A DNA stretch of 64,000 nt from Polytrichum commune (Eukaryota > Streptophyta > Polytrichopsida > Polytrichales > Polytrichaceae), in NCBI GenBank assembly GCA_950295325.1, contig OX485805.1, positions 14,869,501-14,933,500 on the forward strand, in the 5' to 3' direction. The notes beneath the pieces were generated by a model. It had not been told where the DNA came from. It saw only the letters and a program-made list of their open reading frames with translations, and did not search any database. The position numbers and the translations under genes are program-made. Numbering within the stretch: position 1 is the stretch's first letter; every line of letters starts with the position of its first letter. Shown one piece after another: positions 14,166 through 26,460 of this stretch.

Positions 14166-15249
14166 CTAGAAAAGAGGAGGTCCCCCCCCCCGCCACATGG
14201 CATGCCATTCACCCTTCATTTTGCAACTTGGGGCTCTAAAGACTTGTAGCTCATCAATATTACGGATTTCATCCACGGACATAACGTACATCCGAAAACT
14301 ACAACTTGTGAGTAACTTGAACTTTCAAGATCCATATGGCGCATGCCATGTGTCAACAACATGGGGAAAACATGGGCTACAATGGACCAAAATTGGTTTA
14401 ATATGAACATACTCTTTGAAGCTCCTCCAAAACCCCCAAGTTTTTGCCATATGGCATAGTACCCATGGCCTTAAGTTTGGCCTCTTGTGGCTCTAAACGC
14501 TTGTAGCTTATCGAGATCGCCGTCTTTTAAGTAAAGGATTTCATCCACCGACCGCCCACAATTAGTTTACATCAAAAGACTCAAAACCGTAAATTAATCA
14601 CAAATACGCGCAACCTCCCTCATCCAATGGGTCAACTTCCACTTTTACTAATCACAATGTCAAGGAAAACGGAGCCCATTTATAACTTAGGGTCGGTTTA
14701 TGCCACACCAATCAAGGATTTTAGGGGAATGGAGTAATATGATTGGTTATGAAATGGGTTCTTCACCGGCTGGGGTTTACACTATGGGTCGAGATTTCTC
14801 TGGTGGAGAACTTCAAGTGTGGATGAAAAAATGATGTGGTTGCCAACATGGCAACACTTTTTGCTAGGGGTGTTCTCTGGAGATCAAGTTTTCTTCGGCA
14901 ACCTCAAACCCTCATACAAGAAACATGGCCTCCAAAGAACTCCAACTTGAGGCATTTTAAAATAAATAAATAAATAAATAAGTTTTTCCATCTTGTTTGT
15001 CATACCAACCGTTGCCTCAAAAATAGCTTTACCTAGGGCTGAAATTCTTGACCATTTATTGCACTTCTTCACCGTAGTCAAAACTGGTCCTTAATGATTT
15101 GCAATCAAGAAGTTTTCTCCAACTTGTGGTAAAGGGGGTATGAATTCTCCCCATAACTTAGGGTAGATGTCTTGAATGGTTACTTTTCCCAACTAACCCA
15201 CTTCTCCTAGCTAGGATATGAAACATGCAATTAATATGACATGGTTTGC

Positions 15250-15480
15250 AAATCCGTGTCCACTGTCCTTATAAGTTTTGGAGCTCATATGAATATCTTA
15301 TTATGAGCAACGTGAGGATTCTTGTGCTCATCAAATTGTCACATAGCCCCCCCCCCCCCAATTTATGTTAATTGTTGAGTCCAGAATAATTTTCAAATTC
15401 CAAGCACATAATTCAAACTTTGTTAAACACATGTCTTTTTGATATTTGTTCTTAAAGGTGTTCTAACAAAAAAAGTAACT
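15250..15480 (-). repeat. Dispersed repeat DR1, inverted copy
   Basis: Read on the minus strand, it shows the DR1 order from aaaaagacatgtg through a G-run of about 14 to gaatattcatatgagctcc. The poly-C at 15346-15359 is the expanded DR1 G-run. Confidence 0.65.
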
Positions 15481-16319
15481 GAATAAGGGTTGTCTACCTT
15501 AGAGTTCTTAAGCATGAGTCATGACTTTCTCTTTCCTATTCAAACTTCAAGAATCCCTTTCCAAGAATTGAGCTCATGATGGAATGCACAAATGCCAAGC
15601 ATAGTGAAGTGGCAAGATCTCATTAGTCAACAACTCATTGTTACTTATCTATGGACAAAGCCTTCCTCCGATCCCATCTATCAAGATTCAATGAAACGAG
15701 TCTCGTCGAGTGTTTCCTCCCCGAGATGCTTGTTTATCTAGGGAACACACCCACCACACCACTTAAGAATGTTGAATTATAATCTAGATATTTCATTATA
15801 TGAATAGTTAATCCTATACTATTATGATAGTCATTTGTTATCACTCACATGAGATGCCATTGTCCAATTCCAAAATGTAACAACTTGTAGGTTTAAGTGT
15901 ACTAAGGTCCTACTTAGTCACACATTTGGTCTTTGAGAGCCAAGTCATGGGAGCCTCCCATGCTTCCTTCATGACGCTCACCAACACCACATCCATTTCC
16001 ATGCCATGCACCTACCGTAGGTGATAAGTAGGTTTAACACAAATTAACTCAAAGTTTAAGGAAAGTGCCACGTGTGTCATTTTCTAAAACTATATTTCTA
16101 TTAGTCAAAGTCTTTACAAAATTTCACAAGCAACCTCAATAAATTAGCATTTCAACACGGCAATGTCAAACATGCTTACTGCCTACAGTATTTCCCATTT
16201 TTGGAAAGGCATTTACTATATGAGCTTGTGGCCTTACCCTCTTAGACTTCCATGGCATTTTTGGCTTAATCAAATTAAGGTGAATGCACCCAAAATGGTG
16301 AACTGATGGATTTTAATTC

Positions 16320-16357
<38 letters not shown>

Positions 16358-17100
16358 GCATTACCCTATAACGATATGTTAAAATGTGGCATCATGTGTT
16401 TTGGCCTTTTTTCCTTCAATTTATACATAAATAGATCAAAGTATGATAGGCACGGTGTTCAGTGTGTTCTATTAGTGTGGTTTACCAATTGGAGTTACGT
16501 GTCGGTGTATCTTTTAACTAAGATTGTCATTTTCTATCCAAATTAGACAAACAACTATGAGCACAAAAAAAATTCTTACAAATAATTTTTTGCTTTATGC
16601 ACATAAAGGAACATGAAACAAAGTTTTAAATTGATTTTGCTTTATGCACATCAAGCAAGATGAAACAAAGTTCTTGTTATATTAAAAAAAAAATCTTGAT
16701 AGAAAGTTATACCAACACCCTAAATTCTTGCACAATTATGGTGTGCGTAGATTTTGTTCTTCTGTTACTTGGAATGATAAAGTTGATATTTTCCGTTTAT
16801 TTCATTTGTTTTATTGGTTGAATGATTGGATAAGATTCATTGGCTCAGGGATAAACAATATCTTACTTGGTCAAAGTCGAAGTATCTGTCATTGCCATGA
16901 TACATGACAAGGCACCTCACATGTTCTTCTACGTAGAGAGGCATAAAAACTTTGACTAATTTATGTCGAAAAAGTTGAATACCGTTTGGGTCTATATGTA
17001 TATTAATGTTGTGCACGTACTTCTTGTTCTTTTCATATACTAGTGAGTAAGTGCATTTTATTTTATTTTATTTTTTATACCCAGTAGAGCCCTACATTGG
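15481..17100. other. AT-rich intergenic DNA with a (CA)n tract
   Basis: Apart from the microsatellite at 16322 nothing recognisable was found. Confidence 0.55.
16322..16354 (+). repeat. (CA)n microsatellite
   Basis: About 16 uninterrupted CA units. Confidence 0.95.
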
Positions 17101-17570
17101 GTGCCCATGCCCATGGGCTTTGGGTGGGCATGGGTGCAATATTATTGTTCATGGGTGGGCATGGGTGGGCATGGCTGCGATATTATTATTCATGGGTGGG
17201 CATGGGTGGGCATGACTGCGATATTATTGTTCATGGGTGGGCATGGGTTTGATATTATAATGGGTGGGCATGGGTGGGGCACAATTACACAATACACACT
17301 ACACAATTTTTGAATACATGGGCGCAATTTGAATAGCATGGGTGGGCATGGGTGGGTATGGGTGGGCACATGTCATGCTATGTGTGGGCATGGGTGGGCA
17401 TGGGTGCGCACATGTCATGCTATGGGTGGGCATGGGTGGGCATGGGTGCGCACATGTCATGCTATGGGTGGGCATGGGTGGGCATGGGTGCGCACATGTC
17501 ATGCTATGGGTGGGCATGGGTGGGCATAGGTCACTGCTGATGGGCATGGTATGGGTATGGGTGCAATTAA
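17101..17570 (+). repeat. G-rich minisatellite, unit 41-42 bp
   Basis: Two related blocks are built from gggtgggcatgggtgggcat. The first (17101-17290) has units with gcgatattatt; the second (17338-17530) has about four 42 bp units with tgcgcacatgtcatgcta. Because 42 is a multiple of three, frames on both strands stay open by repetition; these are not genes. The plus strand has many GGG runs separated by 1-4 bases. Confidence 0.9.
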
Positions 17571-17648
17571 AAAGGAAAATGTTGGGCTCTGATACCCAGC
17601 AAATCATGGTGTGAAAAATAGTTATAAAACATTCCAAGGAATAAAACA

Positions 17649-17790
17649 TGACATTGCTTAGCTATTGAGTTGTGTTTAGTTATCCTAAATTCATATTGAG
17701 TCTGAAGCACTGGGATTTTGGTATCCAGAGGCGTTATTCTCAAATCTATTGTAAGGCCCATGAACACAACTCATCAGCTAAGTAATGTTA
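17649..17790. mobile_element. Small TIR element, family M1, copy 1 (142 bp)
   Basis: The ends are inverted repeats: tgacattgcttagct...tgagttgtgtt at the left, and the complement of aacacaactcatcagctaag at the right. The whole unit is repeated in opposite orientation at 18782-18920. No coding capacity. Confidence 0.7.
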
Positions 17791-18329
17791 TGAAAGGCAA
17801 TATCATGGAATTAAAAAAAAATTATGTGTAAAATATCAAGTGGGTATCGATGTAGATGTTGAAGGAGGGGCACATCCTTTGGTTGGGATATTTTTTTTAT
17901 ACTGATACATGTCCCCTTATTGATACATGGGTTGTTGTCAAATACCCACAAAACATTGCTATAAACCATCCAAGCACCTTCTTACTTACCTAAATTGAAA
18001 AAACATGAGTGTCAATATGGCATTAGGATGGTATTGACCTGAACAAATTAACGGTTTGAAAATAGAAAGATGTTGTGATACACATCGAAGTATGAAAGTC
18101 TTATCAATATTACAATTTTGATACTAGTCGGGTAGGTCCTTTGATACCATTATGGATTCTTAATTTAGTAATATAACACAATACTTATTGATCCCATGCA
18201 CACATCTATATATACCAATCCAACCTTGCTTGCCATCAACAACATCGTGCATATTGCAAATTGGAAGATAATCTTATTGGGAGACTTGCCATGGTGCTAT
18301 ATGTGATATGTGTGTTATTTGGTTTCTTA

Positions 18330-18690
18330 ATTGGACAACTACTTTATTCATTGGTGTGTGGTTTGGTAAGAATGAAACATCACAAAGACACATATTTTAG
18401 AGAAATCGGACAAACATCGTCAAATTTTATTCACTACTGCACACTTGATAGTGAACATAGCAAGGAGAATCTTTGTATTCAATTAAGGAATCAACAAACA
18501 TGCATTTTCGAAAGCCATAATTGTATCAAGGGAGTTTCAGTTTCCAATCTAATTTTTGTTGATGCTTCATTGTAGATTTGCTAGTGCAACACAATTTTTG
18601 TCGTGTAAATCTAATTGGTAGAAGATGGAGAACATGAGAAATGAACCTAGGGAACACCCACATAACTTCAACTCGTGCAAGACATATATG
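18330..18690 (+). repeat. Dispersed repeat DR1-like copy with a distinct 3' end
   Basis: It shares with 19205-19545 and 29370-30190 a DR1-like start (ggtgtgtggtt) and a different 3' half: aatcaacaaacatgcatttt, a ttgctgatgtttcatcatag-like block and gatggagaacatgag. The 104-codon open frame across it (18261-18575) is not preserved in the sister copies. Confidence 0.6.
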
Positions 18691-18781
18691 AAGTCAACTT
18701 AAGGATACTTCACATGTTTTTCATGTTTCCCTATACAAACAAGAGCGTGGGTCAAATTTATGTGCCTTTCAAACCCTAGCA

Positions 18782-18920
18782 TAACATTACCCAATTATTG
18801 AGTTATGTTCATGGGCCCACAATAATTCAAGAATAAGCCTTTGGATGTTGGAATCCCAGTGCTTCAAACTGAATTTAAAGTCAAGGAAGTTGAACACAAC
18901 TCATCACCTGAATAATGTTA
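18782..18920. mobile_element. Small TIR element, family M1, copy 2 (139 bp, inverted)
   Basis: This is the reverse-complement relative of 17649-17790, sharing the ends and a central block (gaatcccagtgcttca) across most of the length. Confidence 0.7.
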
Positions 18921-19204
18921 AAAGATTCTTCTCAAACCCTTTCTAGTAAATCATCAAAACCTAATTGATTATTTGTGGAATTGCTTGGAGATCCAAAAAA
19001 ACTAAAGCCACAAACTTGTTTCATCTAAGATCACACACCAAACATAAAATTAATGTGCCTTATTGTAATTATTCATCTTAAATAAATACATGTATTTGAG
19101 AGTGTTTACATGTGGGTCTTAGAACAAACACCGAAAAGACATGTGTTTAGAAGAGATTGGACTAAGATATGTGGATATTATATAGTTAACTTTTTGAAAT
19201 TAGA

Positions 19205-19545
19205 CATCTACATTTTATTGGTGTGTGATTCAACAAGGATGGAAGAGCAAACACCATATAGACACATGTTTAAAAACTATTAGACTAATTCTTCAAATTT
19301 TGTGAAGTTTGTACTCAACACTCTATAGTAAATACAATTTAGAGGACTTGAGTGTTCACTTAAGAAATCAACAAACATGCACTTTCAATAACCATAACCA
19401 TACCAGGGGAGTTCCAATTTTCAATCTAAATTTTGCTGATGTTCCATCATAGATTTGCGAATGCAACACTAAGTTTCGTTATATGAGTTACATCTAATAA
19501 GTAGAAGTCGAGGAAACATGAGAAAATCAACCAAATAATACCCAC
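19205..19545 (+). repeat. Dispersed repeat DR1-like copy, sister of 18.3 kb
   Basis: Parallel to 18330-18690 over most of its length: gtgtgattcaacaaggatgg, gaaatcaacaaacatgcact, gatgttccatcatagatttg. Confidence 0.6.
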
Positions 19546-19559
19546 ACATCTTATGTGCT

Positions 19560-20159
19560 CAAATTTTATTAATCATTCTAGACTCAATAGTTGAATGAAT
19601 TGGTGGGCCTATGACTTCTGACACTTTTGACTTTGAAAAAATCATAATAGCAATGGGGGGTATCAGAAAATTCCATAGAGTTGCAAAAATCTCACACGAC
19701 ATTACTGGATCGAAGAAAATCAAAGTTTGAAACCCAAGTTGAGAATCGCAGCAAACGGCGCAAAAAACTGAAATTTTAAGACACACTCACCGCAGACCAG
19801 CTTGTACAATTTGAGATGCTTTATATACATGTCTGCTATGTCGGTAAATTGGGACACAGCACACCCAGACAGAATTCTCTTTGAATTTCCTCTTGAAAAC
19901 CCTACTTATTACCTTGCAAAGCAGGAAAAAATAATTCCCTAACTTCCAACCTACAAGTGAATAGAATAATTCAACAAACATAGGAAATGCCGATGCTTAC
20001 AGTGGCCAAGGCTGATAAAACAAACTAGGACACTTCTTGATGATGAATGCTGTAACCTGATAACCGAATGATCTAACATGAGAAGATTAAAACAGGACTG
20101 CATACACACTTACTCTGCACTGTGTTATTGGTCACAGCTCCCTCCTAAATTTTTTCCAC
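19560..20159 (-). other. DGD1 3' flank, probable 3' UTR
   Basis: This lies directly downstream of the DGD1 stop codon on the minus strand. It is AT-rich, with two short open frames of 64 and 75 codons that match nothing recognisable. A minus-strand AATAAA (read as tttatt on the plus strand) occurs near 19565, but polyadenylation there is a guess. Confidence 0.3.
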
Positions 20160-23100
20160 CTACCAGCCATAAACAGGCCTCTGCACATGTGGAGGTGGCA
20201 ACCCCAAGTCTTTACAGCTCTGTGCGTCAATATGTATGGTATCTGGAAGAGATCCATTCATTCGCCGGAATGGCTCAAGCCCCGATAAAAAATAGTGTGC
20301 GAAAGCAAGACCATTGTCAAGAACACTCCCCAGGTCAGGTGTTGTTGAAGATAGTGTCATTGTTTTCTTCTCCAATTCCTCGCCTGAAATGAAGACTTTG
20401 GTGTGAGAAATGGCATTCATAAGAAACTGCTATACTGCCTAATGAAGTGTAAAACATCAGAAAATGATCGAATGGGTAGCCACAGATAAAGCCAAAAACA
20501 AGAGTCTCCTGCAAGTTGCCAATAAAGGCAGACTAAACCATTAGAAATAATTTTTTGTGGAGGTCCTCACCTACAACAGCTGTTTTCTTGATGTCTCCTC
20601 TCTTCAAACCCCTGGGTGGGAGCCTGTCCAGGTCAGCAGAATCAATGAACCTGTCTGTGGCAGCTTCCCAAGACAGGAGATGTTGTAATTCTGGAGAAAG
20701 TGGCTCAGGCTCAGAAGCCATAGCTTTCTGCACTTTCTCAACAAAGTCCTGAGGAGTCTTGTAAATGTAGCAGTTAGGAAATGCACGGAAAAAGTCGTTG
20801 GAAGGATGGTCGGCACACACAACAATTTTGCCCATGGCTAGAGCCTCAGCAGTCGTTGTGCACACCACATCACTTAAACTGGGGTTGATGAAAACTTTGT
20901 ACCTGCCAAGTTGAAATTATGCACACTTACATTAGAAAAGAAAGTGCCAGCAACTCAAGAAGACATAGTGAGTTTTTATGCAAGCCAGGAAACAAAAACT
21001 TCTTTTCAGTATGTACACTTCTGCGGCCTTCACTGTTTTCTTTGGCTAACAGTCAACAAGGAATACTTGCTGCTCCACAGTATGAAATTCAAATCTCTGC
21101 TACATATAGTCTAAAGAACAAGGTTCTGAAGCATACCCGTGAAGTGAATTATCAGCATGATCTCTTCCCTGATAGAATGTCATCTGAAGACCGTGTGCTT
21201 GTGCAGCAGCCCGGACTTCATGAGAGTCTTCACCACTTCCAAACACATCAAGTTCCACATTGGAAAGTTGTTGTTTATTCTCTGCAAGTAGGTCAACAAG
21301 TTCCCTGTAACCCTTACCCCAAATCATCTTTCCTAAATAGTACGCACCCTTTGAAAAAGTTGACTTGCCAGTCTCAGAACCATCTGCAAGTCGCTTCCCT
21401 ATTTCCAGAAATTTAGGTCCCACTCCGTGAACATTTACAACCGAAGACCTTGGTAATTCTTGTGTTGCTGCAGATAGGCGCAAGACCTGACAGACATTCA
21501 GCACAAAAGAGATTAGACAAATTCACAACAATTAGCCACTATTACCCATTGGACAGTCAGCATCTGAGCAAATATATATACAGTAATTTTGGCAATGCAA
21601 ATACCAACAGGTCAACAGAATCTATCCAACTCAGCATCAAGAGAAAATTCCTGCCCAATTTTTGCTCTTAAAACAAACCTGAAATCGTATTAAGATACAT
21701 ACAGCAGATTGAAGATGTGCAACAACTAACACTTTGGTTCTTGGGGAGGTGAATTGTTGCATGCAGTAGCAACTTTTCCTTCTCTTATGAAGACAAAGTT
21801 GTCAATACCTAGGAATGAGGCGTATGCTCAAAAAAGGCAAAAAGAAATCATAAATCCAAATCAATGCACATTCATTTCCACCCCACCAGAAGAGAAAACA
21901 CTAAAAGCAGAAAATATGCAGCGTAGGTTGTTTTAGCATATTTGTCATGTAGAAAGGAAAGAGTTGTACTTTGCTGCAATGAGCTCGAACCATCCAGTTG
22001 TTGACATGCTCGAGCAAAAAGGCTTGTACTGCTCCATTCTTCTCTCTCTTTACATACTCCAGGTAATTGGTGTGAACAATTCCAACCACATGCTGAAACT
22101 TGTCTGTCCAACGATTTCCATGGTGGTACCACGTCAGATGCTCAGGTTCCTCCAAGACAGCCACATCAGCTTCTCCACTTGGGATGAACTCTGATATATC
22201 TCCAGCAGCTAGAATGCTTCTTTTTTCTCGTGCAAACTGTATGCCATTGCAAAGTGTGAGAAGCGAGAAAAGTATACTAGGAGGGCATGATTAGGAAGAT
22301 GAACATGTGATTACAAAGGACAGAAAATCTTCTCAGAAATAAAATTCCCTCCATTTACAGGCAATCGCCTCAAAGCAGACAATAAAACATATCTCATTGA
22401 AAATTAATCTGGCTTAAGTTGTGAATATTCGTACACAAATCCTTGAATATCCTAAACTTGTTAACAAGGTTAGGAACTGCTATTTGTTCAACATCCTACC
22501 TTGCCAGGGTAAAAGACAATTTTGAAGTCCGACTTGAATCCAACTCGAGCTTCCACCCAGTCCCGTACGTACTTCTCTTGTTCCTCTGGAGATTCGAAGG
22601 TCATCTGGTTAGGGTACACTTGAACCTGATCGTTTTTGCCCAACCATGGCACAAGAAGAGAAACATTCTGCTTCCCACTTCTGGCAAGAAAGGCTGCTCG
22701 AAAGAGTGGATTGACTGCTGTTCCCGTCATCCATGGCAAGCTAGCTGTTGTCACAATTGCAACATTGCGGCGATCATCTTGACCATGGGTATCCTTGGTT
22801 TCCTCATGGTCACTCCAAAGACCACCCTTGTATCTGTAACCAGTACTCTGGCAGACAGTAGCAATGCGCAAGTCCAAATCACTCTGATCCTTTTCAGTTC
22901 TAGTATCCTTTGTGCTTACAGCCATTTGATGAACATGCTGCTGATCTTTGCGCTTACAACTTCTTATAAGATCAACTACCCTCTCTGAAACATCTGAGCA
23001 CACAAAAATACATAAAAATCAGAAATCAAAATTAGGCAGCTTTATCTTGAAAAAGACCTGTCCACAGCTGTCCTATAAAAGTTGTAACATAGTTACACTA

Positions 23101-24479
23101 CGAGCTCTACACAACAATTTTGCACGAACTATGATTTTTCCAACATGACCTGTTGAAGTCAAACTCTAGGACCATAAATTCAGTGGCTGGTGAGAAGAAA
23201 CGGATCACACCTTTCTTTACACCTAGTTGATCCAGCTGGGGTTCAGCCTGCCTGACAAGATTTTCAAGCAATTCAGGCACGTCCAAGGGTGCTACATTCA
23301 ACCCAAACTGATCCTTACTTGCATCTGAACTGATTGAGAGCTTCTGCAAAATTCCACACACAATCCTTTAGTTTTACCAAGTGTCTGGTATCTAAATGCA
23401 TCTCACTCGACAAAATTGAAGAGCTGTCAGCTGTTTGTTTGCATCAACTTCCAAAACATATGCAGATTATGACTATCATGTTCTAACCCTTGCACCAGGG
23501 AACGTTACTTGCATCCCCAACGAACATAATCAAACAACTATGGCGGACATGAAACAACAACACTCGTAGCATCAATAACCAAGAAATTCTTAAAAGTATC
23601 AAACCACCATAAGTTCAACCTCGGATTTCTGAAAATACACTCAGGTGTAGAAAAGCAACGGTTAATGGATGCAGTGCAAAAAGAGGTAACCCTTACCAGG
23701 TTCTTCTTTACATTTTCGTAGAACTCTGTCTTCTTAACATTCTGGAAAAACTCTGAAGGGGTTTTGCTTGTGGCAGCTGTGCTCTCGAGTTCTTCTAAGC
23801 TCTCCTTCACACTCTCTTTCACGCGACGCAAGGGTTCCCAATCGTCCACCCAATCGTCCACCCAGTCATCAACAGATGGTTTTTGTTTCCGATTCGCTTT
23901 TTTCCTCTTAGCCCCTTGGTGCCAATCCCGTACTGTCACCCTTCTATCGCCAACTTTCCGAGACTGCGCCCACTCATTTCGGAGACCGTCTCGGGGTTTC
24001 AAAGAGAACAAATCAAGCCCTAATTCGCTGTCCTTGGGCAGATTCGGCTTACGTAGCCATAGATCCATCTTACCAGGCTCATCCCTGCTGCTGTGACTCT
24101 GAAAATCAGGATCAGAGAACGAATGCCGAAATTCAGACAAAGTAGGTTTCAGGCTCTTGAGAAAGTTGAAATCTGCTCTGAAGGGAGATGACACAGCCGA
24201 CACGCTCCCTGGTTGCTTACTGCTGCTGCCGGTGTCTGTAATCGTTTTAAAAATCCTGCCCGAGTTTTTCAAATTTGTTACAGCCGGTATCTTGATGCTT
24301 TCCCACTCTTTGTCCAGTGTCTCTGAGAAATCTTTGATCGACTTCACCCTCGATTTCATGAGCTTGATGTCGGACTCTGCGGATTTCTGAACATCAGAAA
24401 TGCTTTTGGACAGGAACGCAAAAGCTCCCCCGACAAGCGGGCCAGACCGGCCATCCGTAGCAACATCTCCAGGAGCCAT
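20160..24479 (-). CDS. DGD1: Digalactosyldiacylglycerol synthase, DGD1 type (7 coding exons, 860 aa)
   Basis: This enzyme transfers galactose from UDP-galactose to monogalactosyldiacylglycerol, making the DGDG of plastid membranes; the family acts at the chloroplast outer envelope. Coding exons on the minus strand are 24479-23697, 23343-23211, 22993-22500, 22236-21970, 21486-21137, 20902-20571 and 20383-20160. All junctions are GT/AG and keep frame, giving 861 codons with stop. Residues 1-305 form the DGD1-specific N-terminal extension, including a conserved block near 279-295 (APLDVPELL). The GT-B catalytic region starts near 381 with [11 protein letters not shown] at 387-397. Further landmarks are [12 protein letters not shown] (499-510), [15 protein letters not shown] (605-619), and D687 followed by E695 in the GT4 nucleotide-sugar site ending AEALAMGK. 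The C-terminus ends [11 protein letters not shown]. Start: an upstream in-frame ATG at 24524 lies before a strong acceptor (tcctcttgtag, exon from 24486), so ATG 24479 is preferred. Length slightly exceeds the roughly 800 aa known for Arabidopsis. Exon 1 encodes an unusual DDWV repeat. The gene looks intact. Confidence 0.96.
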
Positions 24480-24485
24480 AATAAT

Positions 24486-25954
24486 CCTACAAGAGGAAAT
24501 AACCGCAAGGGAAACTCTCCACACTCAAACTCGGATAACCTTTCCAATACCGGTCTGCACGTAGAACACGACACACCTCAGAAAATGCTCACAGGTATCT
24601 GGCAACAAGACAATAATAATCGCCGCAAACAGTGGCGATGGTTTTTCAAGAAGCTGACACAGTCAAGGCTCGAATTCATTAGATGCGGCCTAGAAATAAT
24701 ATACGAGAAGAGAGAAAAGATAGATAGGGTTACATAAATCGTCAACAGAAGTTTGTGTGGCCTAATCTTGATTCAGATGGTTCAGAAGGAGGAAAAGAAA
24801 GAAAGATAAGGTTGCAAGAAAGATTATTAGGCTACAAACATATCATATGCAAGTAAGCACTTCAATAGAAAAAATGTCCATGGAAGACCAACAGATCGCC
24901 AAGAATTACTCCTTCAGAATTTAAAGTCTCTACCTAGTCCTATGACCTTATCCACTCAACATCATAATCCTCGTAGCACCTCAGAAAATACTCACTGATA
25001 AAGTCTGGCAACAGCAGAAGACAATAAGCGCAGCAAACAGTGACGATGAATTTCAAGAAGTTGGCACAGTAGTCGAGGCGCGGATTTATTCGATGCGGCA
25101 TAAAAAGAATGTACGAGAAGAAAGAGAAGATAGATAGGGCTTCATAGATTGTCAGCAAGGCGAGTATGGCCTTATCTTGATTCAGATAGTTCAGAAGAAG
25201 GAAAAGAAAGAATGATAACTTTGCAAACAAAGACTGCTAGGCTACAAACGTATCATATGCAAGTCACTATTTCATTTAAAATGTCCATGGAAGTAGAACA
25301 GATCGCCAAGAATTCTTCCTTCAAAAATAGTCTCTACCCAGTTGACATGACCTTATCCAAGAAAGAATGTACGAAAAGAGAGAAATTATAGGGTTTCACA
25401 AATTGTCAGCAGGACGAGACTGGCCTTATCTTGATTCAGATAGTTCAGAAGGAGGAAAAGAAAGCAAGAAAGATAAGGTTGCAAAACAAAGATTATCATG
25501 CTACAAACGTATCACGTGCAAGTAAGTATTTCAGTTGAAATGATGTCCATGGAAGACGACCAAAATGGCTCGCCCACAATTCTTCCTTCAAAAACAGTCG
25601 TCTCTACCTAGTGACATGACCTTATCCACTCAAAAACAGAATCCACATTGCGTGCGACGATTACGGTAAATGCAACAACGGACATAAATCAGTATGCACC
25701 GCTGAGGAACTCCAAACAACAAACGAAACGAGGTATTCCGTCCGGCCGGGAGTTGCATTTTTCCTTCTAACATCCAAATTTAACTCTCATAACTGAAAAT
25801 AGACGCACGCAGCGAACTTAACTCGACCAACCCAAACCGGGCTTTCTCAATCTCGGCAGCAAACAGAACGAAACAAGTGAAACAAATTGCATAGCATTCC
25901 CGCACAGGATTCCTACTTCTCCAATCTCGCTGAAATTCTCGCAAAAAACTTACA
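24486..25954 (-). promoter_or_regulatory. Probable 5'-UTR intron of DGD1 (with its acceptor)
   Basis: Seven bases upstream of the DGD1 start codon the minus strand reads a pyrimidine-rich run ending tcctcttgtag, a strong 3' splice site. A perfect donor gtaagt lies upstream at 25953-25948, next to a GC-richer block that could be the first, untranslated exon. The implied intron is about 1.47 kb, and most of it is the three-copy tandem repeat described separately. This is inferred from splice signals only; other donors between 25.6 and 26.3 kb are possible. Confidence 0.4.
24570..25640. repeat. Tandem triplication, unit about 390 bp, upstream of the DGD1 start
   Basis: Three direct, diverged copies are visible. 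Copy 1 is about 24570-24957, copy 2 about 24975-25360, and copy 3 about 25361-25637 (5' truncated). Shared landmarks in each copy include agatagatagggt or its variants, cttgattcagat, ggctacaaacrtatca, atgtccatggaag and tgaccttatcca. In copies 1 and 2 the beginning also matches (cacctcagaaaat, ctggcaacaag). The copies lie between the putative leader exon and the coding start of DGD1, so they are probably transcribed as 5'-UTR intron. They contain no conserved ORF. Confidence 0.85.
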
Positions 25955-26460
25955 AAAATCACAGGGTGTCCTCCGCGACGGCCCCCGCCTCCCTCATTCC
26001 TAAACCCTCTTTCCACTTCACGAGACCCTCCAGCCCATCAGCGCACAACGAGACGCATCCTGACTGACCACAACACCATAACCCTCCTGGTCTTCCTCGA
26101 TACTGCACCAAAATTTCCACCAAAAGACGCCACAAAAACAGACGTTTTATTGCAACATAACGGCTTCACTTCGATTCGCGCAAGCCTCGATACAACGAGG
26201 CGGAGAAAAGGGGGCGGTGAATTTAAGTGCAATCCGGTGAGAAGTCTACGCGGCAAGTCACAATAATCAAAGGAGAGTCGTCTTCGAATGGTGAGCTCCC
26301 AGCTTGCGCAACACTTGCAACCACTACTGAGTACTGACCTCGTGCTTCGGTCCCAGCCTCGGAGCCAGCCACGGTGCTAGGCTCGGCTCCAGCCACGGCG
26401 CCGAACCAAAGGAAACTCAAGGGAACCAATTAAAGGCCACACGGAGGCAGATTTCCATCC
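25640..26460 (-). promoter_or_regulatory. Likely DGD1 leader exon and promoter region
   Basis: This 0.8 kb is richer in GC and CpG than the surrounding DNA and lies directly upstream of DGD1. Short GC-rich repeats (agccacggc and variants) occur at about 26340-26410. Open frames on the minus strand are short and resemble no known protein, so they are treated as leader or promoter sequence. No TATA box or transcription start could be assigned with confidence. Confidence 0.35.

Noticed and set aside
17299-17649. Repetitive proteins (MPTHSMTCAHPCPP units on minus; WVGMGGHG-like on plus).
   Set aside because: They are translations of a 42 bp minisatellite whose period is a multiple of three; open on several frames without coding signals.
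18261-18575. 104-codon open frame with a hydrophobic start, at first sight a small membrane protein.
   Set aside because: The DNA is a dispersed repeat with sister copies at 19205-19545 and 29370-30190 in which the frame is not kept.
22443-22988. 181-codon plus-strand open frame.
   Set aside because: Antisense shadow of DGD1 exon 3.
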